Source of the DNA: Phalacrocorax aristotelis
Lineage: Eukaryota > Chordata > Aves > Suliformes > Phalacrocoracidae
DNA length: 64,000 nucleotides
Assembly (NCBI RefSeq): GCF_949628215.1
Contig: NC_134278.1
Location: forward strand, 41,041,691 to 41,105,690
Reading direction: 5' to 3'
Shown in pieces: positions 36,290-49,400 of the stretch; position 1 is the stretch's first letter; every line of letters starts with the position of its first letter. The notes beneath the pieces were generated by a model that saw nothing but the letters and a program-made list of their open reading frames with translations, did no database searches and was not told where the DNA came from. The position numbers were made by a program, and so were the translations under genes.

Positions 36290-37480
36290 GTAAAAGTACG
36301 AAGCGGCCCCGCGCGGGGTGAGAGGGCTCCCACGCCCGCGGAACTCCCGCGGCGGCACCGGCGAGGCGGGGGACGCTCCCCCGGAGGCGGCGGGGCGAGT
36401 AGCTCTGCCCGGCCGCCGGCGGAGGGCCCTGCCGCGGGGGCGGGGGAGCGCGGACTACGCTTCCCGGCGCGCCCCGCGGCGCCGAGGGGGCGATAAAAGG
36501 GGGCGGCGGCGGGCTCCAACGGCCGGGGCGGGTGAGGAGGGGGAAGAGAAGGGCCGTTGCGGCGGCAGGTGGCCCTGTGCCCGCCCCGCCGCTGCCCGAT
36601 GAGGCCGCACGAGCCGCCGCCGGGCGGCCCCGCCGCGGGCACCTCCGCGCTGCCGGCGCTGGAGACGCTGAAGCAGCGGGCGTGCGAGAGCGTGGAGCTG
36701 AACGCGGCGCGACTGGGCGCCCTGAGCTGCGACATCTGGAGCCGGCCCGAGCTGGCCTACGAGGAGCACCAGGCGCACGACACCATGACCCGCTTCTTCT
36801 CCAGCGGGGAGCTGCCTGGCGCCGCCTGGGACGTGCAGCCGCGGTACAAGCTGGGCACGGCCTTCCGCGCCGAGTGGGGCACGGCCACCCACCCCCGGGG
36901 CCCGGGGCCGGGGCCGCTCCGCCTCGCCTTCCTATGCGAGTACGATGCCTTGCCCGGCATCGGTCACGCCTGCGGGCACAACCTGATCGCCGAGGTGGGA
37001 GCTGCCGCCGCCCTGGGGCTGAAGGCCGCCCTGGAAAGCCTGCCGCAGCCGGCGCCCGTCGCCGTCCAGGTGAGAGCCAGCCCTCCCCAGGCCGCCGCCC
37101 CGGCCCCTCCGGGTGGGCGGCCCGGCCCCTGACCCTCGCTCGGCCTCTGTGCTGCAGATCACGGTGATGGGGACGCCTGCGGAAGAGCAAGGAGGGGGCA
37201 AGATAGACCTGATAAACGCTGGGGCGTTCGACGGCCTGGATGTGGTGTTCATGGCGCACCCCTCGCAGGAAGACGCAGCTTACCTGCCCGACGTGGCCGA
37301 GCACGAGTGAGTGAGCGGGCTCGGGTGGGAAGGGTTGGCCCGCTGTTGGCCTCTTGCCCGGGTAGCGCAGCCGCTTTGGAGGAGGCGGGACGCAGGGCCG
37401 GGGACCTTGCAGGCGCCCTTCAGGAGAGGTATTTGGAGCCGCCTGAGGAGCCGGGTCGCTGTTCTGGACGCTGAGCCGTC
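36290..37480 (+). promoter_or_regulatory. PM20D2: CpG island and promoter of PM20D2
   Basis: GC- and CpG-rich block covering the upstream region, exon 1, the 88-bp intron 1 and exon 2. A TATA-like GATAAAAGG at 36492-36500 lies about 100 bp before the start codon, which would place transcription start near 36525. Outside the island the introns become AT-rich at once. Confidence 0.8.
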
Positions 37481-40400
37481 CTCCCAAATCGCAATGTCCA
37501 GCCTAGCGTTAAAGATCCCTGACTGCTCTGACATCTTGCGCGTGGCCTCAAAACGTGTTCGTTCTTATGATGTTCCTAGGCGTTTCTTTTTTACATGTAT
37601 GTCGTTATCGTATCTATTAAAAAAACATTTTATTTAAATTGTAGAACATGCAACTGGAGGGAGTCTCATGGATCCTAGCTCCTTGCTTTCCTGGGCACCA
37701 GGTCACGTAGTCCTCTGTATGCGTTTCATTTTAATCCGTTTTGAAAGTGATTCATGTTTTCTCTCCCACTTTTGAAACAGCCAGCCAGCTGAGCCTGACA
37801 CTGTTTGGATCCTTGTTAACTTCCAGCCTAAATTTAATCAGGGCCGTTCTATATCTATTAACTCTCAATCAATTTTTTCTTATTCAAAGTAGTTCTTTGC
37901 TTTCCTTCATGTTTACCCCTAGTATATATCTATAGACAGCAGTTGTACTTTCATTCATCTTTTTTTTTTTTTTTTGCTAGCTAGCCATATAACTCTTCAT
38001 AAATTACATCTTGTCATCTTTTGGTTAACCCTACTGTTCAGCGTCAGCACTTGTTCATTGGTACTTGGAGTGGCTTGACTTTGAAGTAATCCTTGCTGAA
38101 TGTGTGTAACCAGAACTGTACATGGTACGTCAGGTGGAATTTCCTTAGACCTTACTCAGCTGATGCTGGGACCATAGTGTCTCTATTTTGGAGACAGCCA
38201 GCATGTTTAGGGCTTCCTCTTCAGTCACTTTCAAGCAATCAACTCTTAGACAAATGCTCAAGTCTGTAAGTATGTGATCTTTTAAAATATTTGAGTTTCA
38301 TTTTTTTCTTTGCCAGTTTGTGAGGCCATGCTGTTCTTCCTTTGATATTATAAACCTCTTCAGTTTTCATAGTGTCCTGGCAGTAGTCTATCAGCAGGCT
38401 TTGTTATTATATTTTATGCCATGTTATTAATGATTCTTGATCCTAAGGTCTTATCTTGTCGAGACTGCACTTGTAACCTCCCTTCAGTGCAACAGTGTTT
38501 TTTTTTATGTATTATGTTTGGCTGTTTCTGACTAAATTCTGTAATATTTAAATAACTCTTTTTCCAACCATTTCTGTCTTGATTTACAGAGAGCTGTTTT
38601 CATCTTGGTTGTGCTACCTTCCAGCTCTTACATGCTTGATTTTATTGGTCATTTTGTGTTTACCAGTGCTGTTCCTGGTGGATAACTTGCTGCTGTTACA
38701 GTATAAGTTTTATGATAAAACAGACAAGGTTAGCAACACCTTACCTAGTTAGCTCTCTGCTATATTCCATCACTGTGTTTCTAAAGAGTCTTAACTGGTT
38801 ACTGTAATCTCCTTCAAGACTTATCTCAGCTTGGCTTTTGGTTGCTGTACCTTAAGACTATATTTATAATCTTCAAGATGCAGTTTTAGAGAATAGTTTT
38901 GTCTTTCTCTTCATTTCAACTCTTGCAGTAGCCTTTTAAGTTTGATACTTCAAGATTTGGAAATACCTCTTCAGAGGTGATGGTCTGCTGTAGGATGCAA
39001 GTCCTAGATAGCCTTTAAACCTCAAATACGGAGGAGGCATGGAACTGAAGTACTGAGTAAAACAGCTTACTACCTCCAAAAGCTTGAAATACACAGCTTA
39101 AGGCGTGATTTATTTAATTACGAGGTTCCAAAGGTACAAAGATTGTTTTGATGACTTGTATTTGATCTTTTGGTTGTTTCTGAAAAATTGAAGGACTGGT
39201 GATTACTAAATTGCTAGTATTACTACATCTGTAAACTCCAAAGCTGCTTTGTGCCTGAAGTAAAATTAACATACTAGGATAACTGTGGTGAATATACGCC
39301 AGAATTTGCTGATTCTTGTTCTTACTCTTTACCTAATCAGCCTATTTATTGTTTGTCAAACAAGATGCACATTCTGCTGCTAATATTCTTAAACTGGCTT
39401 AGGGTTTCATTATCCACCAAAATCTGATGTATTTTTGAGTGGCATTTACATAGCAATAGAAGTACAAGAAAAGGAATGCTGAAATAACATTTTTCTTTAA
39501 GAAGGACATGTTTCTTGTGGGGGAGAAAAACATCGCAATGTGACTTACTGCTTTACTTTGCCTTCTCTCAATTTTTTTGAGAATATCCAGGGATCTGTCC
39601 TGCTGCCTTTGAGTTGATTTGAGGGGTTGCAATCTAATACTTGGATTGGTTAAGTTTTCTTATTTTGATTTTCATAATGACTCTAAATTTTAAGTAAAAC
39701 CCATACTTTACAGAATGGGGTGTATGGCTGTCTTGGAGGGTGAAGGAAGGTGGAAAAGGACATACTTAGTTTGGATTGCAGGTAGCAGCAGGAGATGTTT
39801 TCTGCTGCAACAGTACACTCCATTGTGTTCCTCTTTGGTATTCAATATTAAGTTCTGGTATTAACTTCCAGCTGTGGCATGGTTCAGAGCATCAGGCGTC
39901 AGTTAAATTGGCATCTGTGCAAGACGGAAGGACAAGCAAGTTAGGCTGGTCCTAGCTGGGTAAGAGACAGGTTGTGCATCTCGGGAGGCACTCCTTGAGC
40001 TTGAGGATGGAGTTCTTTATGTAAAGGACTGGGCATTGAGTACAAACAGAGTTAGTTAAAATTTCTAGTATTGATAAACTATTTCTTCTGTATTTGATAA
40101 GTAGTAATACCTTATGTAGTTGAAAATTCTTTACACAGGAGGCAAATATTAAATACTGTCATCTATTTTGAAATACTAAATTATTTTGTAAGGCCCTCAT
40201 AAGATAAAGCCAAGCACAAATTCTTACTGGATGTGTTTAGGTGCAGTGTTTTATGACTTCTGTGAAGTTGGAGGGTAACGTTTGCGCTAGATTTCTTCCT
40301 TGTTGCAAGCCTTTCTACCACCATTTTTGAGGTGTGCAGGGGGAGAACATCCTTGCTGTAGCATGGTAATATATATTTTATACTAGGCTGTGCCTTTACT

Positions 40401-43400
40401 GTACTTTTAAAACTTTTGTTATTTAGACATGGCTTGTATGTGATCTTACTAATGTGCTTTTGCTGTGTTATATACTGTACACATTTTATTGAAGTTTGAC
40501 AAGAATAGGACAATGAACTTCTAATTTTGAATCAGATAAAAGGGTTTGTTATCCTCTGAGAAGAATGTTAGTACCTAAGTCTCAGAACAGTCAGGAAGTA
40601 TAAAAAAGTTTAGGAGACATTTAATTAGTATGTGAAGCCTGTACTTCTCAGGAAGAGGCAATATAGTGGTATGTTAATAGTAGCTGTTTTGCCTGATGGG
40701 CCCTTGATACTGTCCCATTTCATTGGTTTTCTAGCTATCTTGCAGCATCTTCCTGCACTCAAAGATAGTTAAACTTTGCAACAGTGTAGCGCCAGGTAAA
40801 TTGGTTCTGCGGCACGAAACTTAAATAACAAATATTTGTGTGAACAAAAGGAACTTTTTGTTGTAGAGTTTTTAGTGAATGAAAAAGAAATAAGCAATGC
40901 CTTTTATTTCCTAGTGTGACTGTGAAATACTATGGAAAAGCCTCTCATGCTGCTGCTTATCCTTGGGAAGGAGTTAATGCATTAGATGCTGCTGTTCTTG
41001 CATACAACAATCTGTCTGTTTTAAGACAGCAAATGAAACCGACCTGGAGAGTTCATGGTGAGATTTTCATTAAATCTAATGTCCAGCAAGTAAAATTTTA
41101 GGCTGTTGAAATACTAATGTACAAAGCCCCACAACTTAAAATATTGCATTATTGCATTAGATTACTACAATCACTTCAAATATTATGAAATAGCACCATT
41201 TCATTTAAATAGCTTGTAATCTTTAAATTGATGTTGGTGTCCCAGAACTAACTTCTGCAAATAGGCTTATGGGTCAGAATCAAGAGAAGGTATTGGTACC
41301 TAGGTAGAGGCTAGACAAATTTTAAGCCTTTGCACTTGAAATTGCAGTTCAGAAAGAAAAGTGTTAAGTTTATTTTGGTACATGGCCTTGAATTCCTTGA
41401 AGTTAATGTACATGTTTTTGCAAAGGTGTAAGGTTAAATCCTTCTGGAAAATGAAGTATTACTTACTGCATCATTTTTTGTAGTAGACATTCCATTAATT
41501 AGATGGCATTTATGTTGACCTTTATGGAAAGGCGTAGTGGTCTAGAGCGACTGAAATTTATTTGCTGAAGTACAAAAAACAAGTGCTGGCAGAAGCCTAT
41601 AGTTCTGGTTGGTAGCCCAATCAACTAGTTGTGCACTGGATTCTAATATTAAATATCTAATAGACCGTGAAGCAGAAAGGTCATTTTGCAATAAGACATG
41701 TTAACCCTTAAGCTTGACTCATACTCCAACATCATGCCTTTCTTCTTGTTTCAGAAGTTGAGACGGAAGCTGCCCTTTAGCTATAAACCCAGGTTTCCTT
41801 TATTACATCCAACACAACTTTTTCCAAGTTGAAATTAAGACACTTTGCCATTTCTACAGGAATACTGAATGTACAACTTTTTATGCACTTAAAACACTTC
41901 CAGAAGTTCTGAGCTAATGATCACTGTATGTCTTGGCTGTTTGTGCTGTTTAATATATGTGTGTATTTCTCTCTGGGATATCTGGATGGAGTCTGGAAGC
42001 CCTAACCTTTTTGACTGTAGGTGAAGATGTTTGCAGTTCTACTGTGCAGCATACCCAAATGAATTTCAGAGTGGGCATGGTCTTAGCTTTCTATCCTATT
42101 GCTCAGTAGGAAATAAAGCACTTAATTATGAGTTCTGGTGTCTGAAACTCATGTGGTGCAGGTTTAAGATTGGAGGTGCCTAAGTTGTCTTTTGTAAATA
42201 AGCCTACAACCCTAAATACATCTTTCTTCATAGTTTCTAAAGCCTACACTGTTAATGTAGGCAAAAAACTGTGTCTAAACAAACGTCCTAGAGGTAATGC
42301 TTTGTGAACCACAGCAAAACTTAAATTACTGTGTTGGTACAACTGCTGTCATAAACCTTGTTTTCAAACTAGAAAGATTTAAAATACCTTTGGGAAAGTA
42401 TAAGCAGCCAGAATGAGATTTAATTTTACGAATGCTTTGCTTACAACAGTGTGTTGGAGGCCTTGTGTTGCAGGCTTACAGTAACAGCCATGGCTGACTT
42501 AAGTGATCCTAAAAATCTTACTTTTAACCCACTAACAAGAAATAGTTTCCATTACTTGAAGTCTAGAATTTCTAAGCAATGTTTTATAAACTTGAACAAT
42601 GTTGCTTTCAGTTTGTCTAATATTACCTAAGTTTCTTCCCTGCTTAGGGGTGGAGTAAATGTTGCCCCCTTGAAAAATAAGAATGTAGATGTTTTCTGTT
42701 CAAGAAATTGTATTAAACAGGCTATAAAGTTCTGTCTAGAAGCAAGGCAGACTAGGTGCTATTAGTGGTGTGCAGGCAGCCTACTTTTAAGCTAGATCTG
42801 CTGTCCAGTCCATATTACATTTGCTTTGAAATTTAAGTGTAGATATACTCTTAGACTCTATCCAGTTTCATTTACAAATGAGACAGAAGACAAAAGCTCA
42901 TTAAGTTAATTGTTTTGAGCAAATATGATGTGTCATGCAAACTTGCATGATTACTTTCTTGCTGATTTACTGGTTCCTTTTCTGTGATGTCTGTCCCTCA
43001 TCTGAGCTGTTCCTTGTGTTATGGACTATCACTGGTGGTGGTTTAATTCAGTGCTCTGTTTATTTTGTCTGTATTTGAGATGGGCCAGGTTTTACTTGAG
43101 GGGGGGAGTTCATAGTCTTAATAGGCTTTCTGCACAAAAAATAAAGATTTGTTGCCTATTTGAATCCTGATGGTGCTGTCTTTGCAGGCTTCAGTGGCAC
43201 GCATCAGTAACTTCATGCACTATTTCCATTTAAGGTACATAGTTTCTCAGATTCTACAGGAAAAAAAAAATAATCTTATTCCACATACATAAATTGAGGA
43301 TAGGAGGCCAGGGAAACAGGCAGCCTGGTGAAAGCAATGAGCTGTTAATAGATAGATTTCTAATGTAGACTTGAGGTCTACAATGGTTTTTTTTGTCGAA

Positions 43401-46400
43401 ATATCTAAATATTATGGTGTCTGATGCCTTGAAGACTATATAGTTGTCACACATTTCCTTGAAAGAGAGAGTACTTTCAACTCAGACTTCACCCTTGACT
43501 GAAACTGTCCATATATACCCCAATATTTCTAAAGAGTTAGTGTGAGGAATCTATGAACTTTGTTCCCTGCGACACACACATTACTTCAGTATTGCTGAGA
43601 AATGTAACTTACTCAGTTTCTCTACAAGCTGGCAGAATAAGCTGGAAACATTCTAGTTGAGGAAACCATTAAAAGTTGGAATCCAGGGTAGCCTTTATAG
43701 TAGTTTTTTCTTTTTCCGTGACAGCCAGATTGCTTTGTGACTCTGATGCACTGAATTTCAGGGGATTAATTACAAATGCTAATTTGGCTTGTCTTCAGGT
43801 TTATAACAGATAACCAAAGAATGCCATGAAATCATGCTGGAATGTAAGTGGAATGTACACATTCCACTCAAACTGATCTAATGAAGAGGCTTTGTCCACA
43901 CACTATTTCTTACATTTTGTGTATATTTCATGCTCAGTTGATGTTCTGGTAGTTTTTTGTTTATACATTTAGTTCTTGAGCAAGGAGCTTCATGACAGGG
44001 CTGAAGATCAAGCATTTGTATTTAACACTAGTAACTTGACTTCTCCCTTTCTGCAGGTGTAATAAAAAATGGTGGTGTGAAACCTAACATCATTCCCTCT
44101 TACACTGAGCTAGAGTTTTACTTGCGTGCCCCTTCAATGAAAGATCTTTCTGTCCTGACAGAGAAGGTTGAGAACTGCTTCAAATCTGCAGCACTGGCCA
44201 CAGGATGCAAAGTAAGCATGTGTTCATGTATTTCTGTTACGCTGCAGATAAGGTAGGCCAGAATAGGAAATTGAAGCTTACAGCATATTTCTGCGTAGCG
44301 TTCAGTGGAAAGAAATCAAAGTGTCAATGATATATTTGCTGTTCTGTTGCTTTGTCCTGAAAGAAAGCGCTGTTTTATGATGCCACAGAATCACAGAATA
44401 ATCTAGGTTGACCAGGTGACCTCTGGAGGTATCTCCCTAACCCTGTCTTCAGACCAGGGCCAGTTAGAGCAGGTTGCTTAGTACCATGTGGACTTGTGTA
44501 TCTCCAAGGATGAAATTCTACAACCTCTATCAACAGTGCTGTACCCATCTCATGGTGAACAAGGTTTTCCTGGTGTTTATATTGTGACGATTGAGCACTG
44601 GAACAGGTTGCCTGGAGAGATTGTGGTGTTTCCACCCTTGGAGATAATCAAAACCTGCATTGATATGGTCCTGGGCAACCAGCTCTAGGTGACCCTGCTT
44701 GAGCAGGAGTTGGAGATAACGACCTCCAGAGGTGCTTTCCAACGTCAACCAACTTCTGTGATCCTGTTGTACCTAATAGGAGTTTCTTTTGTTGCCTGTT
44801 GTCATATCACTGGGCATCTCTGAGAAGTCTAGTTCTGTCTTTGTTCCACCCTCCCCATCTGGTAGCTGTAGACAGCTTAACCTTCTTTTCTGAAGACTTT
44901 CCTTGTATGTCATGTTCTCCCTGATCAACTTGGTGGCCTTCCCCTGGTCTTGCTCCAGTCTTGAGTTCAGGAGAACAAAACTGAACACCACCAGCTGTGG
45001 TCTCACAGGAGTTGTCTGCATCGATAATAAAGATATTAAAACAGTAACGGCACCAGCATTGATTGCACATGGGTGCTACATATAACAGGCAGCAGTTTGG
45101 ATTTTTGTGCCACTGATTATAACACTTTGAGCCTGAATGTCTTCTGTGTCTGCTGAGCCAGACCTGTCATGAAAAGTTAAGCTTGGTCATGCATCATCTG
45201 CTCTTCTGTGAATCTATGCTGGATAGTCATGATTGCCTTGTGATTCATGTGCCTGGACATGGGTTATAGGAGGATTTATTTGCTCTATAATCTCCCTGGT
45301 CAGACTGTCCTATCCTCAAGCTCCCAGTCTGTAATTTCTAAGATCCTCCTCCTGGCCCTTTGAGGTGTATGTGACTTTTAGCTCTTTTTCAATGAGCTGG
45401 AGCATCCCTCTATTTCCTTTGCCCCATTAAACAGGAGGCTCATGTAGCAGTTGAATGTGAAAGCAAGTGATTTTTTCAGTTAGCATTCTTTTTTTGGCTT
45501 TTAGTAGGTGGAAGCGTCTCTCCTGTTGCTGGTGCCAGCAATATCATTAGCTTGCAATGTATTGTGAAGATAGGCAGTTACAGGCTGATGGCTAATAAAG
45601 CTGTGAAAAGAATGTCTGTGCTCATCAGAACAAATATGTCTAGTGTATATGAGTGTGAGCTAGTGAGTTTTAAGGTCTATTTGAGGCATTAGATACTGTT
45701 TTCCTAGTGTGCCCTGTCCAGTCTAATTAGAAGAGGATTTCAGAAAGTCTTAATTTAGGCAGAATGATGGTTAAGATCTCTGAAACTTGTCATTGGTATG
45801 TTTTCTTACTTTTTTTTTTAAAAACTTCTTGTCTGTGTGAAGCCATTTCATGGATGGAGCTGTAGTTATTGGAAGTGTTCTAAACAAATATAGTAAAACA
45901 GAATTTGGTGAAAGGCTGAATTGATTTCTATGGTTTAATAGTACCTGCAGTGGAAATCATAAGAAGCTGTTACAGGAAACGCTTGCTTTTTTGGAGATGC
46001 TTTCTGTGAAATCCATGCTTCTGGAATTTGGCAGTCTAGTGCAAGCTTGACAGAACACCAGCTGTGTTTTGATCAAGGCTAATATTTGGCAGAATATTAT
46101 ATTTTTGAAAGAAACTTAGCACTTATGTTTGTTTTGACGCAGAATTGAAGTATGGACATGTATTTTTTCTGGGCTCTAAATTGTTTATATTAAACTGTCT
46201 TAGGTTGGCGAAAAATTTCTAATTGTTTGGGTTTGTTGTCTAGGTGGAAATAAAAGGTGGTGAAAATGATTACTACAATGTGCTTCCAAATAAGAGCCTG
46301 CAGAAAGTTTACAAGGAGAATGGAAAGAAGCTTGGAATAGAATTTATATCAGAAGACTGCATCTTGAATGGTTTGTCAGGTAATTTGGTCTGGGTTTTTT

Positions 46401-49400
46401 TTGTTATGACTTAAGCTTAGATTGATCAACTCTTAAGTGTATAAAATAATGGGATAGTGGTAGGTTAGACATCGCTTGGTCAGAAGAAAAAAGCCAAATT
46501 AGAAAATGGAAGCTCTGTAGAAGGATCATACCTCTGGCCTGTGTTTCTGTATTTGTTGTAGAAGCTGAAAAATTTTCCCAACAGGTATGGAAAGCAGTAG
46601 TAATTTTCTGAGAATATTTCTGATAGCATTTCAAGTAAGAAACAGTTCAGTTGGAGGGAGGTGTGAAGGATGGAAAGATAAGAATTGTCTTACTGAGAAC
46701 ATGAGGGTGTAGAATGAATTGCGGCTCATTCTGTTGCCTTGAAACACAGAATCCTGGTTTATGCTACGAATGAAGATGAGAGATAGTTTTTTAGGAATCT
46801 TGTTTAATAATATTTTCCAAGCTTACATATACACAAATGTACTGGCATCTAACTACTATTTTAGAGGAAGCTTTCAAAGAGATTTTTAAGTGGAAGCTTG
46901 AGCATCTCAGTAACTCTAATTTAAACCTCTTTCCATTAACAGATAATTCTGTGTCTCTCATTTTAGTTCGAGTTCAACAGATTAGTTTTCCAGAGGGTGC
47001 CATTCAAGTAGGTGTTCACTTCTGGGTCTTGACTTTGTATCAAACTGTTTCACTTCCTTGGTCTCTCAGAGTATAGTAATAAGAGTGTGAATTCCTGAGT
47101 GCTCAGGTGGGCTTCTCGTTACCCTTAACAGTGTTTTTCCCAGACTCTTCCTACAGGATCTCTGTTCAAGTCTTATTTGGTATTCTGGTGGCTTTTCTTA
47201 TTTCTTTCTTCTCTTCTAAATTAAGGCAACACTAATGTATTTTCTCCAATTGGTTCATTGTCTTGGGTTTAAAAACAAATTATAACTAAGGGCAGACTTT
47301 TTTTTTAGTCTGGTACAAGTAAGACTTACTACTTTGCTCACTTAGCCTAAGTAAGGTGCTGAGGAACCTTATTTAGAATGTTTGCTGTAGTGAAACTTTC
47401 TGGAGCTCTGCAGTGCTTCCCTCAAACCATTGTGTTAAGGGTGAAGATTGTGCTCATTCAGAGAACTTGGAATGAGCTTAGCGCGGACACCCAATTGTAA
47501 AAGTGCTTTCATGTGTAAGTTATGTGTTATGCTAAATATTAAACACTAACTTGCCTAAATTGGAAGTCCATATGCCTGTTCTGTCCTTAAATTGCTTTTT
47601 GAGTGTGAAAAAGTGCTTCAGCAATTATGTTGTTGCACGTTGCAGTAAGCCTTACTGAACTTTCTTTCCACAGCTACTTCTCTGAATTTTTTGCTTTGGG
47701 ATTCGGGAGTGATAACACAGCACAGTCTCAGACACAGGAGTGGATTTTGTACGCTGCCCTTTTTGGGAGGGGTTGAGTGTTTTGTCTCATCTTTTTCAAG
47801 ACCTCTATTTCTGTTTAGTTTTCATATGGTTTTCAATGTTTTCTTTTAGGATATCAGTTTCTTCTGTTGAAAGGGAAGGAAGATAGCTCAGTTGCTTCTC
47901 CATGTCTGTGCAGCAGAAAAGTCGTTAACAGATGAGCATACTCGCTGCCACCTCTACATGGGTATTAGTATCGGTCTGCTTACAGGTATCGCTCTAGGCA
48001 GCTAAACATTATGAAGAATTCCTTTAGTCCAACGATTCACACTACCTTGTGTGCCTTGTGCACGCTCCACTCATTTGGCAAAAAAACCCAGGATGATGCA
48101 AAATAATGTGAATCTGAGTTTGCTTTGACCAGGTGCCCTGACCTGTTTCTCCTTCTGCTGGCAGGTAGCTCTCCTACAGGATATCGATAACCTCCCAAAA
48201 TAGATGGCTTAGTTTAGCATGCCTTAGTTGAGGCACCCACACTTGTGATGACTTACTCTCATATTTTTAGCATTCCTGGGGTTCAGAAGCTTCCTGTGTG
48301 CAAGACTGATATAGATAATAATAAGAAAGAGCCAGTAAGTTTTGAAAATACCACTTTTGAAGCTTGGGGCTATATATAAATACTTCCTGGAATCTTTTGC
48401 ATTCCCCTCCATTCATGTTTGTGGTAATACTGGTTTCCATTATATGCTCAGTGACTTCAGAGGCTTCAGTATCAGCTTCAGGATATTTTTGGAGGGGCTG
48501 GAGCTCCCAGTACCTTTCTATTGAAGTTAGTGCACAAGTCTACATTGCATTGATAAGGGTGCAATTATTTATGCTTCTAAAAGAAAATGTGATCTGTACA
48601 TCTGTCAAGCACACAGTTCCAGATATTTATATGGAAACTATTGTAATACTTGATGTTTTAAACATGCTGCTGGGTATGATAGAAGGGAAGATATTGTGTG
48701 CTTCTAGAAGGAAGCCTGATCTGTGTGTCTCTAGCAAGCATACAGTTTCAGATGTTTGCACGGAGACTATTGGAATGTCTGATGTTTAAACATGCCACTA
48801 GGTATGATAGAGGAAGTTTTGACTGTCATGTTTTCATGAAAAGCTCTGGACTTTGGCTTGGGAAGCTCTCCATCTTACTAGAAAATGCCAAGTTTAAATC
48901 CCTTACAGTCAGTAAACAACTTCTGAACTGGTAGTAGGTAGGATATGGATATAATTTAAAGTGGAGTTATGTGACTGAGAGCTGGGATGCACTGAAACTG
49001 CTAATGCTTCATTTGCTGGGTGAGAGCAGGGAAGGCCAGCAGAGTCTTTCCAACAGCATCTGTATTAGGACTTAGTTAGGCAAGTCTAGAATTCTTGGTT
49101 TAGTCTGGAATAGGCAGAACTTTAGACTTCGGATTTGCCTTTCCAGGCTAACCAAAGAATGGATCAATAGTGTAGGCTACTGAAAATTCAAATGACTTCT
49201 TGCTGTGCCAAGAGTTGGATTTTCTTCACATGCATAATGAATTTATGGGGAAAGATAATTCTTCTTTGGACAAGGCTTGCTGCTTCAGTTTGTAGGCAGA
49301 GCAAACAGCAAGCTAGTCTTGTCCTCATTGGTCACATAATATAGGCTCTGTGGACTCACTTTTAATAACTATATGCTTCCAAGTAAAATCCGTTTTCTTT

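Noticed and set aside
36222-37487. Reverse open frame of 421 codons over PM20D2 exon 1
   Set aside because: It is antisense to PM20D2 exons 1-2 in a CpG island, with low-complexity Arg/Pro/Ala product and no recognised domain.
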